Source of the DNA: a virus
IMG/VR virus record: IMGVR_UViG_3300033182_001600
Coordinates: 1-25,102 of that record
Direction: 5' to 3' (one strand)
Length of the DNA stretch: 25,102 nt
Positions 6,556-13,397 of the stretch are shown in pieces (the stretch's first letter is position 1; the number at the start of each line of letters is the position of its first letter). The position numbers were made by a program, and so were the translations under genes. Under the pieces are notes generated by a model. That model did no database searches and had not been told where the DNA came from. It worked only from the letters and a program-made list of their open reading frames with translations.

Positions 6556-7802
6556 TTGAACCTGACCGGCATTGTCCGCCAACCGTGAGCCCATCTTGAT
6601 GGGGCGAAAGTAAAGCCCTCTGTGATTGGTTCGAATTTAGGGAAGTACTCGAACAGGCAGCGTATGGCGGCCTTTATCTCCGCGCGGGCAAGATTTGCGC
6701 CGATGCAGAAGTGCGGGTTTGGTGTGCCGAAAGAAAGCTGCATTGGCTTCAGGGGGCGACGCACATTGAACCGGAGGGGGTCGTCAAAAACTGCTTCATC
6801 GAAATTGGCGGAGTGGTAAAAGAGAACGACGCGTTCCCCGGGTTTCACCTCGACATCGCCTATCTGGGTTGGCCGGACCGCCGTTTTGGCAAAGTGGATG
6901 ATCGGGCTGTGGTATCTGGCGAGCTCTTCTGTCGCTGTTCCGATGAGCTCGTCAAAGTTATTTTCGAGGTCTTCTCTTTGTTCTGGCTCTCTCCACAGGA
7001 AGTAAACCGCCGCGCTGATCACGTTTGACGTGGTTTCAAAGCCGGCATTGATCAGAAGTGAGAAAAAGTCTGCGTATTCGTCGGGGGTGAGCGGCCGATT
7101 CTGGAAATCTGTCGAAGTCATCAGGCGTGATGTGAGATCATCGCCCGGGTTATCCCTGCGTTCTTCTGCAAGTTTGTGTGCGTACTGATACATGTCGCGA
7201 CATGCCCGCAACCATTTGACCGGGTTCCCGTCCTCGTGGGCTGGGTGGTGCAGCTGCATCATCTGGGCTGTCAGGCCACCTATCCACTCGACGTCTTCTT
7301 CTGGTACCCCCATCATCCGGCAGGTGAGAAGACCTGTGATTTTGTCAGAGAACTCTGTTCTGAAATCGGCGAGCCCGTCAGGGTGCTTCGCGATAATGTT
7401 TTCTGCAACGCTTTTTGTTATATCGTCAATCGTGGATACTAACTCTTTGATCGCCTTGGGGGTAAAGGCGGAGGAGATGATGCTGCGAAGCTCAGTGTGT
7501 TCCGGCTGGTCCATCGCAAGGATCGACCCTGTGAACGGCATGCTTTTGAACCTCTTCGACATTTCCGCGCTTCGACCAAGCATGATGCCGTGCGCTGTGG
7601 AAAGCGCGTCGTCGGAGCCCGCCTGTACGCAATCCTTGTAGGAGAGCATGGCCCAGTAGGAGCGATCTTTGTCTCCGTGCTCGCAGAAAAGGTATGGCCG
7701 CTGCTGTCGGGCCATCTCCATAAAGCGTCTTTTCCTCAGCTCGTGGTGCTCCAGAGTTGAATAGAGTTCCGGAATCCAAGAGTCACTAACTGGTTCGTTC
7801 AT
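6552..7802 (-). CDS. Cytochrome P450 (416 aa)
   Basis: This is a complete bacterial-type soluble P450. The I-helix oxygen-activation motif is INAGFETT (residues 251-258). The K-helix ExxR is E293-L-A-R296. The heme loop is LSFGTPNPHFCIGANLAR, with C366 as the thiolate ligand. The C-helix segment DQPEHTELRSIISSAF (98-113) is typical of class I bacterial P450s. There is no N-terminal membrane anchor and no fused reductase, so electrons would have to come from host ferredoxin and reductase; none is encoded in this window. The start overlaps the preceding 2OG oxygenase by 17 bp and the stop overlaps the carbamoyltransferase start, so it is embedded in the phage operon and not a lone passenger. 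P450s are rare in phage genomes. Substrate unknown. It resembles actinobacterial P450s in general style, but the subfamily is not assigned. Confidence 0.97.
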   Translation of the reverse strand: MNEPVSDSWIPELYSTLEHHELRKRRFMEMARQQRPYLFCEHGDKDRSYWAMLSYKDCVQAGSDDALSTAHGIMLGRSAEMSKRFKSMPFTGSILAMDQPEHTELRSIISSAFTPKAIKELVSTIDDITKSVAENIIAKHPDGLADFRTEFSDKITGLLTCRMMGVPEEDVEWIGGLTAQMMQLHHPAHEDGNPVKWLRACRDMYQYAHKLAEERRDNPGDDLTSRLMTSTDFQNRPLTPDEYADFFSLLINAGFETTSNVISAAVYFLWREPEQREDLENNFDELIGTATEELARYHSPIIHFAKTAVRPTQIGDVEVKPGERVVLFYHSANFDEAVFDDPLRFNVRRPLKPMQLSFGTPNPHFCIGANLARAEIKAAIRCLFEYFPKFEPITEGFTFAPSRWAHGWRTMPVRFK

Positions 7803-8505
7803 TGTTTGAGGGTGGCGGTTTGAGATGGTCAGGTATTTTTGCTAAATCTTCTTCAGATAGAAGTTCTGTTACTTCGTGAATGTTCTCCACGTCGTGCCAC
7901 CAGTTCCTCTCCAAACTCGGAATGAGGTTGTGGATAATCGTTCTTGCTCTTGGCCAAAATGAAGTGATGATGTATCTATTGCCTGATCTTATTTCCCTCA
8001 CCCCGTGAAGGTACTGGGGTGAGGCCGGGAACGCGATCATTAGGCCCGGACGGGGAACAATCTGGACACCATAATGGTAGAAGTAAATTTCCCCTCCTTC
8101 AAAGTTGCTGTTCAGGTAGGTGACCGTGGCAAAGTCATTGTGGTGCAAGGAAAGGGTTCCCTTGTTTTGGGTGAAGATAACCCTTCCGTCAGCGTGGCCG
8201 ACATCACAATGCGGTGACTGGAAGTCTCCCGGAACCCACTTCCTGAAAGAACTCCTTCTGATTTTCACCAACGTTTCGCCGAAGAATTCCTCGAGGGCGA
8301 GCTTTTTTCTATCTTGGAAGGATTGAACGATGTCGATCAGGTTCGGGGGGACATCGAAAACTGATCGCTGGTAGTGTCGACGTTCGCGCAGGTCGCCGTG
8401 ACCGGGCTCGTCCCAAGTGTCTTCTCGATCGAGGAAATCTACGAGCGCGTCACATTCGTACTGTGAAAGAAATTCTTCCTTGATCAGAAGTTGGGGGAGG
8501 ATCAT
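7786..8505 (-). CDS. P4H-like Fe(II)/2OG oxygenase, subgroup C (239 aa)
   Basis: The protein has the double-stranded beta-helix (DSBH) blocks of prolyl-4-hydroxylase-like oxygenases. H99-x-D101 is in SPHCDVGHADG, followed by FATVTYLNSNFEGGEIYFYH, PRPGLMIAFPAS, H167 in YLHGVREI and R177 in SGNRYIITSFW. The YLHGV-x-x-I-x-SG-x-R block is shared almost exactly with the gene at 23666-24289, which defines a paralogous pair between the two minus-strand operons. About 55 extra C-terminal residues beyond the barrel are hydrophilic and end in a proline-rich tail. The start at ATG 8505 overlaps the stop of the upstream 101-aa gene (ATGA), and the 3' end overlaps the P450 by 17 bp. The likely reaction is hydroxylation of a protein side chain or small molecule. 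Substrate unknown. Confidence 0.92.
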   Translation of the reverse strand: MILPQLLIKEEFLSQYECDALVDFLDREDTWDEPGHGDLRERRHYQRSVFDVPPNLIDIVQSFQDRKKLALEEFFGETLVKIRRSSFRKWVPGDFQSPHCDVGHADGRVIFTQNKGTLSLHHNDFATVTYLNSNFEGGEIYFYHYGVQIVPRPGLMIAFPASPQYLHGVREIRSGNRYIITSFWPRARTIIHNLIPSLERNWWHDVENIHEVTELLSEEDLAKIPDHLKPPPSNNERTS

Positions 8506-8807
8506 CCCTCGGGTGTTTCAGGGTTCAGGTATGCGTACAGTGTGATGCGAGCGTGCCGCTCAAACGTCGGTAGCTCGAGGGGGAACGGGAGGTCCGCTTC
8601 GAGATGCCCGAGGATTTTGTAGGCAACCGTGCTGGACTCGAGATCAACGCCCGCGGGCTGCAAAAGTCGAAAAACTTTTCCGTCCCAGCGGATTTCGTAG
8701 TTGCCGGATTCGTGCTCAAGTAGAACGGTCTGCCCGTGGGTGGCAGTTTCCAGTTCAGCGATCTGCTCGGTTCCAGCGTCGGGAAGTTGGGGTGTTTCTT
8801 CAGTCAT
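8502..8807 (-). CDS. Hypothetical protein (101 aa)
   Basis: I do not recognise this family. The first 30 residues are acidic and probably disordered (MTEETPQLPDAGTEQIAELE). The rest looks like a small alpha/beta fold with NYEIRWDGKVFRLLQ, AYKILGHLEADLPF and a final strand RHARITLYAYLNPE. The start is ATG 8807; a longer in-frame extension would run into the upstream oxygenase and is disfavoured. The stop overlaps the next oxygenase start (ATGA), so it is an integral member of the operon, between two P4H-like oxygenases. It might be an accessory or substrate-carrier protein, but nothing in the sequence shows that. Confidence 0.75.
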   Translation of the reverse strand: MTEETPQLPDAGTEQIAELETATHGQTVLLEHESGNYEIRWDGKVFRLLQPAGVDLESSTVAYKILGHLEADLPFPLELPTFERHARITLYAYLNPETPEG

Positions 8808-8824
8808 GGCGGCAATCGTAGCAT

Positions 8825-9529
8825 CTACTTTGGCGGAGTTTGGTCCATCATTTCGAAAACTGTGTCTGTGTTCTCGTAGGTTTTCCACCACTCTGTCGGG
8901 ATGGTCTGGCCCATGAGTGCTCTCGCGATGGTGCCGCATCTGATCCAGTGGGTTGCTGATGTGTCCCTTACTCCGCTGGTCACTTCGGTGACCCTGTGCT
9001 CGTATCCGTAGGAGCACGGGAAGGCGACAAGTTTTCCGGGTTCTGGCCGAATCGTCATGCCCAGCTCTGGGAATTCGAGCTCGCCGCCCTCAAAATCATC
9101 GTTGTAGTACAAAACGGTGGCGACTTCGAAGAATGCCCGCGGGATTGTTGGCCCTCTGGTCTGGAAGTCGAGTTTGTTATCGTATAGGAAGCCGTCTCCG
9201 TGTCCACCCATGTGGGTTCCCGCGACCCATCGGCGAAATGTTGGGTCTGGTTTGAGCAGGAAGTCGTCTCCGAAGGCAAACTCCACGTATTTGTGCATGC
9301 GGTGGTTGATGTAGGCGTATGGTGCTGTTAGGCAGTTTTCTTCCCAGTATTTTTTACTGAACGTTTGGTGATGTGGCTGGCCTTCAATATGATCGGTCGA
9401 AGTGATCGGTTCCCAGAAGTCAGGGTTGCTGTGGTGTTTTCTCCAAAAATCAAGCTCGTCCCGATCAAGGACATGAGTCCACTGATGGATCACCTCGCCC
9501 GGCCTGAATGGAAATTCGTGGACTACCAC
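8825..9529 (-). CDS. P4H-like Fe(II)/2OG oxygenase, subgroup B (234 aa)
   Basis: Metal triad residues are H110-x-D112 (GGHGDGF) and H178 (YGYEHRVTEVTSG), with R188 as the probable 2OG anchor. The block IPRAFFEVATVLYYND, then DFEGGELEFPELGMTIRPEP and GKLVAFP, matches the gene at 19981-20664 nearly position by position (LPRAFIEFVSLIYFNADF, GGELIFPDLSLSIHPEAGML), so they are paralogues. Translation probably starts at GTG 9529: it directly follows the upstream TAA and has GAGGAG about 9 nt upstream. The N-terminal 80 residues (DRDELDFWRKHHSNPDFWE) also resemble the paralogue (FWQQNMADPRFWEGG). It sits in the P450 operon. Substrate unknown. Confidence 0.92.
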   Translation of the reverse strand: MVVHEFPFRPGEVIHQWTHVLDRDELDFWRKHHSNPDFWEPITSTDHIEGQPHHQTFSKKYWEENCLTAPYAYINHRMHKYVEFAFGDDFLLKPDPTFRRWVAGTHMGGHGDGFLYDNKLDFQTRGPTIPRAFFEVATVLYYNDDFEGGELEFPELGMTIRPEPGKLVAFPCSYGYEHRVTEVTSGVRDTSATHWIRCGTIARALMGQTIPTEWWKTYENTDTVFEMMDQTPPK

Positions 9530-10036
9530 TTAGATCACTCCTCGGATTACTGCCACAGAGTTCGCCCTTGCCCCCATGAACAAGTGTGTACTCGCATTCT
9601 CTACCAGCATCACACTGCCGACCTCGGCCTCGATCGGAGTATTTACTAGCCCGGCAGGCAGAAGCATAATGGGGTTAGGGCCGATCACAACAATGACGGT
9701 GTGGGTTGTGTCGGGGAAAAGCAGAGGAGAACCCCAGTGCAGCTCGGTTTGAGGTTCGGACGCGATGCGACACGCCCTCCAATCACCGACCTGATTTAGG
9801 TTTTCGCCTTTAAGAATCCGCTCATTGATGTCGCGTTCGAAGTGATGCAGGGCGTCATATAAAACTTTGCCGTGCTTGTAGGACCACAGCTCCGACATCA
9901 CCATATCTGCCTGCTCTAAGCCGTTTGCCAGAGTCATCGGCAGGGCGATCGCGCCATCCTTGTTGTGCTTTCGCATCGTTTCTTCGGTGGTGAATGTCAC
10001 CGCCGTGGCGAAAGGATGGACTTTCAGCTTAGGCAC
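9530..10036 (-). CDS. Hypothetical protein, possible degenerate beta-helix/cupin-like fold (168 aa)
   Basis: I do not recognise a specific family. The C-terminal two thirds look like a short beta barrel. TELHWGSPLLFPDTTHTVIV is followed by a strand pair VVIGPNPIMLLPAG, then EVGSVMLVENASTHLFMGA and VAVIRGVI. The order H...GS.MLVEN..THLF...R resembles the second half of 2OG-oxygenase or cupin barrels, but no HxD/E motif is obvious, so metal binding is doubtful. The N-terminal 60 residues are helical (ETMRKHNKDGAIALP, MVMSELWSYKHG). Translation starts at GTG 10036, 6 nt after the TauD-type stop, and the stop abuts the start of the next oxygenase. As a member of the operon it could be an inactive oxygenase relative or a binding partner. 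Confidence 0.7.
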   Translation of the reverse strand: MPKLKVHPFATAVTFTTEETMRKHNKDGAIALPMTLANGLEQADMVMSELWSYKHGKVLYDALHHFERDINERILKGENLNQVGDWRACRIASEPQTELHWGSPLLFPDTTHTVIVVIGPNPIMLLPAGLVNTPIEAEVGSVMLVENASTHLFMGARANSVAVIRGVI

Positions 10037-10042
10037 AATTCG

Positions 10043-11032
10043 TCACATTCCGATAGAGCGTAAATATTCCTGATACTGGTCTTCTGGCAGCCTGTCTTCC
10101 GGCTCGGAAGAAGTGCCAAACGGGAAGCACCAGAACCCGTGGAACGATCTTTCGCCCGGCTGGAAGCCGGCTTTGACGCCGTGAGCCATCCGGAACAAGT
10201 CCGGTATCACTGCGTCACCTTCTTGCCATTCCCACCAAATCTGGTTGGCGGCGTTGTTGGTGATTTCGTCGTACAGCCACTCGAAAAACTCGCTGAACAG
10301 GGCTTTTTCGTCGTCGGTTGGCTTGCGGTTGTCGACGGAAAGCAGATAATCCTGAGGGCCCCACGGCGCTTTGCATGGGCAAACTCTCAATGTTTCAAAT
10401 CCTGTTTTTGGACTAATTTCAAGCGGCGGACGACTGTGGGAAGCTTTATTTAAGTCTCCATCCTTTGTCCAAATAATTTCTGTAAAAGCATCAACTTTTG
10501 CTTCGAATGTATCTCTAAACCCATCCATTGACTCTGGCTTATGCTGCCAGTTGGGCATATGAACGACTTTAGATTTTTCCAACAGATCACGGTAATTCTG
10601 GGGAAGCTTCGTAGCCAATCGCTCCATGTCAACGAAACCAGTGTTCCCAGTTCCCGGCTCAGCCGTAAAGTTATACATCCACCACATAGATGCCGACTGG
10701 GTGTTTTTCATCGAAACACCCTCCACATGCCATTGGATTACCTCATGGTTTTTGTCATTCTGCTCGCCTTTGATCAGCCAGCCAATCTGGAGATCATGAA
10801 CTTGGTGGTACCGCCAAGAGCCGGTTGAGGCTGGGTCCAAACGATTTCTGTCTGGGGACGGTGTGAACCCAGCGATGTCACCGATTCTGGTCAGCAACTC
10901 CATCAAGTCGCCCTCGTTTTTTTGCTGGCCGCGAAGGACAACGAGTCCACGTTCCAGAAACTTGGCGGAAATTGTCGATGGCCTGAGGATTAGTTCCTCA
11001 AGCGGCCGATCGAAAACGAAATCTAAACTCAT
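10043..11032 (-). CDS. TauD/TfdA-like Fe(II)/2OG dioxygenase with HxE motif (329 aa)
   Basis: The TauD-type layout is clear. H102-V-E104 is in IQWHVEGVSM, NTGFVDMERL (residues 130-139) is the strand that usually reads GGxTxF.D, and H284 and R295 lie in FRMAHGVKAGFQPGERSFHGF. The carboxylate ligand is Glu where most TauD enzymes use Asp; HxE is known in the clavaminate-synthase branch of the superfamily and is compatible with activity. The N-terminal helix segment FLERGLVVLRGQ is typical of the family. Length is normal. The start overlaps the stop of the peroxidase-like gene (ATGA). It is likely an early tailoring hydroxylase or dehydrogenase in the same pathway as the P450. It is one of two TauD-type genes, one per minus-strand operon. 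Confidence 0.9.
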   Translation of the reverse strand: MSLDFVFDRPLEELILRPSTISAKFLERGLVVLRGQQKNEGDLMELLTRIGDIAGFTPSPDRNRLDPASTGSWRYHQVHDLQIGWLIKGEQNDKNHEVIQWHVEGVSMKNTQSASMWWMYNFTAEPGTGNTGFVDMERLATKLPQNYRDLLEKSKVVHMPNWQHKPESMDGFRDTFEAKVDAFTEIIWTKDGDLNKASHSRPPLEISPKTGFETLRVCPCKAPWGPQDYLLSVDNRKPTDDEKALFSEFFEWLYDEITNNAANQIWWEWQEGDAVIPDLFRMAHGVKAGFQPGERSFHGFWCFPFGTSSEPEDRLPEDQYQEYLRSIGM

Positions 11033-11715
11033 GCGTCGTAGGGTTCATCCAAGAAAAGCTCGATTGACGCCCGAATCCGCCGAAGCGCGTCCTGCGGGTC
11101 AAATGTTGACCATCCGCTCTCAAGGTTTGACGGCAGAAGGCTGCCGTTGGTGAAGCGCGAAATACGCCGGCCGTCGCGTGAAACAACAAATTTCTCAAAG
11201 TTGCCCCTGATTTCCCCAATGTCCACGCCAAGGCGCTCAAACAGGAGGTGGGGGTGCTGTTCGGGCTCATCCTCGCGATTATGTCGCGACGCAACCAACT
11301 CAGTGAATGGCAGGCGGATCCGGTAGTGCTGGTAGGCGAATTTGTGGCACTCCTCTGCCGTGGACCGGGAGTCCTTGAAGTCTCCGTAGCCGAATTCGCA
11401 GTAATCGTTGGTCGGAACGCAAACGACTTCGAATCCCCGATCGGCGTAGTCGTACTGGAGAACCTGAAGCATGGGGTATTGCATCGAGTTTCCGCATTCT
11501 CCGGTGACATTCACGATCATCGTGACGTTGCCTTTTCGGGGCGCGAGGCAGTCCATCTTGCCCGAAACGTCCCTGATCGGCACGTCATATACGGAAAGTC
11601 CATCTGGGGTCGGGTAGAGATGCCCTTCAGAGGCTAGGAACTCTTCCACGCTGGAACGGTTTTTGATGTCGCTGATCACGTCCACTTTTTCTCCAATCTT
11701 TCGGACTGATACCAT
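11029..11715 (-). CDS. Glutathione-peroxidase-like thioredoxin-fold protein (228 aa)
   Basis: The segment SVYDVPIRDVSGK is followed by VTMIVNVTGECGNSMQYPML and GFEVVCVPTNDY. These match the first half of glutathione peroxidases, where V-N-V-A-S-x-[CU]-G carries the peroxidatic residue; here C74 takes that place. PHLLFERL and GNFEKFVVSRDGRRISRF follow the family order. Two of the four usual catalytic positions look changed: the Gln of the P-C-N-Q-F block is replaced in PTNDYCEFG, and the Trp before NFEKF is Gly. So it may be a peroxidase with altered chemistry, a thiol-disulfide protein, or a non-catalytic relative. It has about 45 extra N-terminal and some extra internal residues. The chosen ATG 11715 avoids a TTG further upstream. 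It is the first gene of the P450 operon. Confidence 0.8.
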   Translation of the reverse strand: MVSVRKIGEKVDVISDIKNRSSVEEFLASEGHLYPTPDGLSVYDVPIRDVSGKMDCLAPRKGNVTMIVNVTGECGNSMQYPMLQVLQYDYADRGFEVVCVPTNDYCEFGYGDFKDSRSTAEECHKFAYQHYRIRLPFTELVASRHNREDEPEQHPHLLFERLGVDIGEIRGNFEKFVVSRDGRRISRFTNGSLLPSNLESGWSTFDPQDALRRIRASIELFLDEPYDA

Positions 11716-11750
11716 AGTAGTCGCTGCCCGGCCGCCTTGCTGGCATGCGG

Positions 11751-11756
11751 TATAAT
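11751..11756 (+). promoter_or_regulatory. Consensus -10 box (TATAAT)
   Basis: A perfect TATAAT lies in the 76-bp divergent region, 35 nt before ATG 11792. An AGGGAG ribosome-binding site at 11781-11786 lies between them. No recognisable -35 is present 17 nt upstream, although TG occurs near the extended -10 position. It would drive the six-gene plus-strand run; the opposite P450 operon also begins from this region. Confidence 0.6.
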
Positions 11757-11791
11757 CGTTGCGGCCACACAATTTCGCCTAGGGAGTTTCC

Positions 11792-12262
11792 ATGGTTGCT
11801 TTTCGCCACCTGACGCCAGATTTGATCGCCGACGATGTGTCGTTGACACTTAACGGGCATGAGGCAAAGATCTGGCAGCACGCAACGAGGCTCGGCATCG
11901 ATCCACGGTCTTTCAAGCTCGACTATGTCATTCCGACACCTGATTCTGAGGACGATGAGCAGCTGCTCGAAAATACGCTGTTTGAATGGCAGCGAAAAAT
12001 GCTTGTCGCTATGGAGATTGCTGGCGAAAGCCCATCATCTTTCGGCAGCTTTACGACTGGCGAAGAAAAGATGGCCGCGTTGGAAACCGCGCTTCAGCAA
12101 ATCGAAGTTACGGTCGCGTCCACTTGCGCCCGGCAGGGCATCGAGCCTGCGGATATTGTTGAGGGCTGGACGGCGACAACCGATGAGGAAGAGGACAAAA
12201 AGCTGGAGGATCTCGTTGCGATAATGTACAAGGCTCGCAGCGTGATTGATGCCCTTTCCTGA
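11792..12262 (+). CDS. Hypothetical acidic helical protein (156 aa)
   Basis: I do not recognise this protein. It is predicted to be mainly helical and acidic, with segments LFEWQRKMLVAMEIAG and KMAALETALQQIEVTVAST, and an acidic stretch TTDEEEDKKLEDLV near the C-terminus. There is no signal peptide or membrane segment. The start is ATG 11792 with AGGGAG 5 nt upstream, behind a consensus -10 box, so it heads the plus-strand operon. The next gene follows after 10 nt with its own GAGGAG site. A structural, scaffold or DNA-associated role is possible, but no motif supports any of these specifically. Confidence 0.82.
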   Translation: MVAFRHLTPDLIADDVSLTLNGHEAKIWQHATRLGIDPRSFKLDYVIPTPDSEDDEQLLENTLFEWQRKMLVAMEIAGESPSSFGSFTTGEEKMAALETALQQIEVTVASTCARQGIEPADIVEGWTATTDEEEDKKLEDLVAIMYKARSVIDALS

Positions 12263-12272
12263 GGAGTGAAAA

Positions 12273-12482
12273 ATGGCTTTAAGCGCAGAACAGGTAGCAA
12301 AAGCTCAGACAGAGGCTCGTGAGTTCTTGGAATGCTCGATTTTGGTCCTCGCTTCGATTCTTGGCGTCTCCGTCGACACGATTGGCGATGAATATGTCGT
12401 ACCCGTCACGGAAGACGACGAGTATTACGAGGGCCATCTGGCTTTGTCGCGTCAAGTCGCAGCTTTGGCGCTGCTCCCGTAA
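12273..12482 (+). CDS. Hypothetical small protein (69 aa)
   Basis: The sequence starts MALSAEQVAKAQTEAREF and continues with a hydrophobic helix LECSILVLASILGVSV and an acidic middle (VTEDDEYYEGH). It could be a helical hairpin; the hydrophobic stretch is short for a transmembrane helix. GAGGAG sits just upstream of the ATG and the stop forms a TAATG overlap with the next gene, so both start and operon membership are well supported. No family recognised. Confidence 0.75.
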   Translation: MALSAEQVAKAQTEAREFLECSILVLASILGVSVDTIGDEYVVPVTEDDEYYEGHLALSRQVAALALLP

Positions 12483-12781
12483 TGAAAATACACTCCGCTC
12501 ATCTTCGCCTGCCGGAGGCGCGGAACTATATGGATAGGGTCCGCGCCCATCAGCAGACCGCCAATAAGGCGGAGGGTTTGTCTGAACACAAGGTGAAGAG
12601 GGCGAGCGATTTGGAGTTGGAGTGGGATTCGGAAAACGGTGTTTACAGCCTTGGTGGCCGTCGAGTCACGTTTGCCTGTGAGGTGTACGAGTTTGACCAC
12701 GAAGTGATTGGCGAATCGGGCGAATCTGCTGATTCGGAAATTTCTTCTCAAATTAAAGATCCGGAGATTTCTTCATCATGA
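12482..12781 (+). CDS. Hypothetical protein (99 aa)
   Basis: Not recognised. The first 20 residues (MKIHSAHLRLPEARNYMDRV) resemble the start of the next gene (MIIKSKHLKIDDVRPLEDQL): both open with a [KI]-I-x-S-x-H-L strand followed by a helix, so the two may be diverged relatives. The middle is charged and helical, followed by a beta hairpin (YSLGGRRVTFACEVYEFDHE) and an acidic Ser-rich tail. It starts by TAATG coupling and ends with an ATGA overlap on the next gene. Confidence 0.78.
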   Translation: MKIHSAHLRLPEARNYMDRVRAHQQTANKAEGLSEHKVKRASDLELEWDSENGVYSLGGRRVTFACEVYEFDHEVIGESGESADSEISSQIKDPEISSS

Positions 12782-13062
12782 TTATTAAGTCGAAGCATCT
12801 TAAAATTGATGATGTTCGGCCCCTCGAGGATCAGCTCGTCGCCGCAGGGTACGGGTGGGACAAAAGCATAGATCATTACGGCTACGCCGTTGGTAGCGAG
12901 TCGCATGCCAATTCTGTCGCGCTATACAAGGATGGCTTGATGATTATCCCCGAAACGGGGAAGGCCGAAGTGCCGTCGATCGTTTACCTTGATTACGAGG
13001 AAACCATGATTTTCGACAAGTCTCCAGAGGTTGAGGAGCATTTTGACGAGGTTCCGTCATGA
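12778..13062 (+). CDS. Hypothetical protein (94 aa)
   Basis: Not recognised. It has an alpha/beta pattern: the strand MIIKSKHLKI, a helix with VRPLEDQLVAAGYGW, then strands YGYAVGSESH, SVALYKDGLMIIPE and PSIVYLDYEETMIF, with an acidic tail ending DEVPS. No metal or nucleotide motif is visible. ATGA overlaps at both ends make it an internal operon gene. Its opening strand resembles that of the preceding gene. Confidence 0.78.
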   Translation: MIIKSKHLKIDDVRPLEDQLVAAGYGWDKSIDHYGYAVGSESHANSVALYKDGLMIIPETGKAEVPSIVYLDYEETMIFDKSPEVEEHFDEVPS

Positions 13063-13397
13063 GGAGCTCTCAGACTGGCGGATTCAGCCTTTTTGACCCG
13101 GCTGACTACATCGCTGACCGTGAAACAACTTTGGCTACCGCCGCCCTTATTGGCGGTTTGGATATTGCGAACTTTGATTCGCTCACTATCGACGACATCG
13201 TGAACAGCGTTCGAGATATTTTTCCGTCGCAGGTTCAGCCACTGACGACAAAGATGTTTGGCCAGCACGGTATCCAGCAGAAAACCGTGAACCCCGCGTA
13301 TCTGTGGAACAAAAAAATGCAGCAGAAAGTTCTGCATAAAGTTCGCTGTGATTGGCGTGATCTTCACATGGCTAAGTGGGTGATGGAAAATGGCTGA
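13059..13397 (+). CDS. Hypothetical protein (112 aa)
   Basis: Not recognised. The N-terminal half (GGFSLFDPADYIADRETT, then LATAALIGGLDIANFDSLT) contains a small hydrophobic helix flanked by acidic residues. The C-terminal half is basic and helical (AYLWNKKMQQKVLHKVRCDW, then RDLHMAKW), which could bind nucleic acid or an acidic partner. It starts by ATGA coupling and overlaps the next gene by 8 bp. Confidence 0.75.
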   Translation: MRSSQTGGFSLFDPADYIADRETTLATAALIGGLDIANFDSLTIDDIVNSVRDIFPSQVQPLTTKMFGQHGIQQKTVNPAYLWNKKMQQKVLHKVRCDWRDLHMAKWVMENG

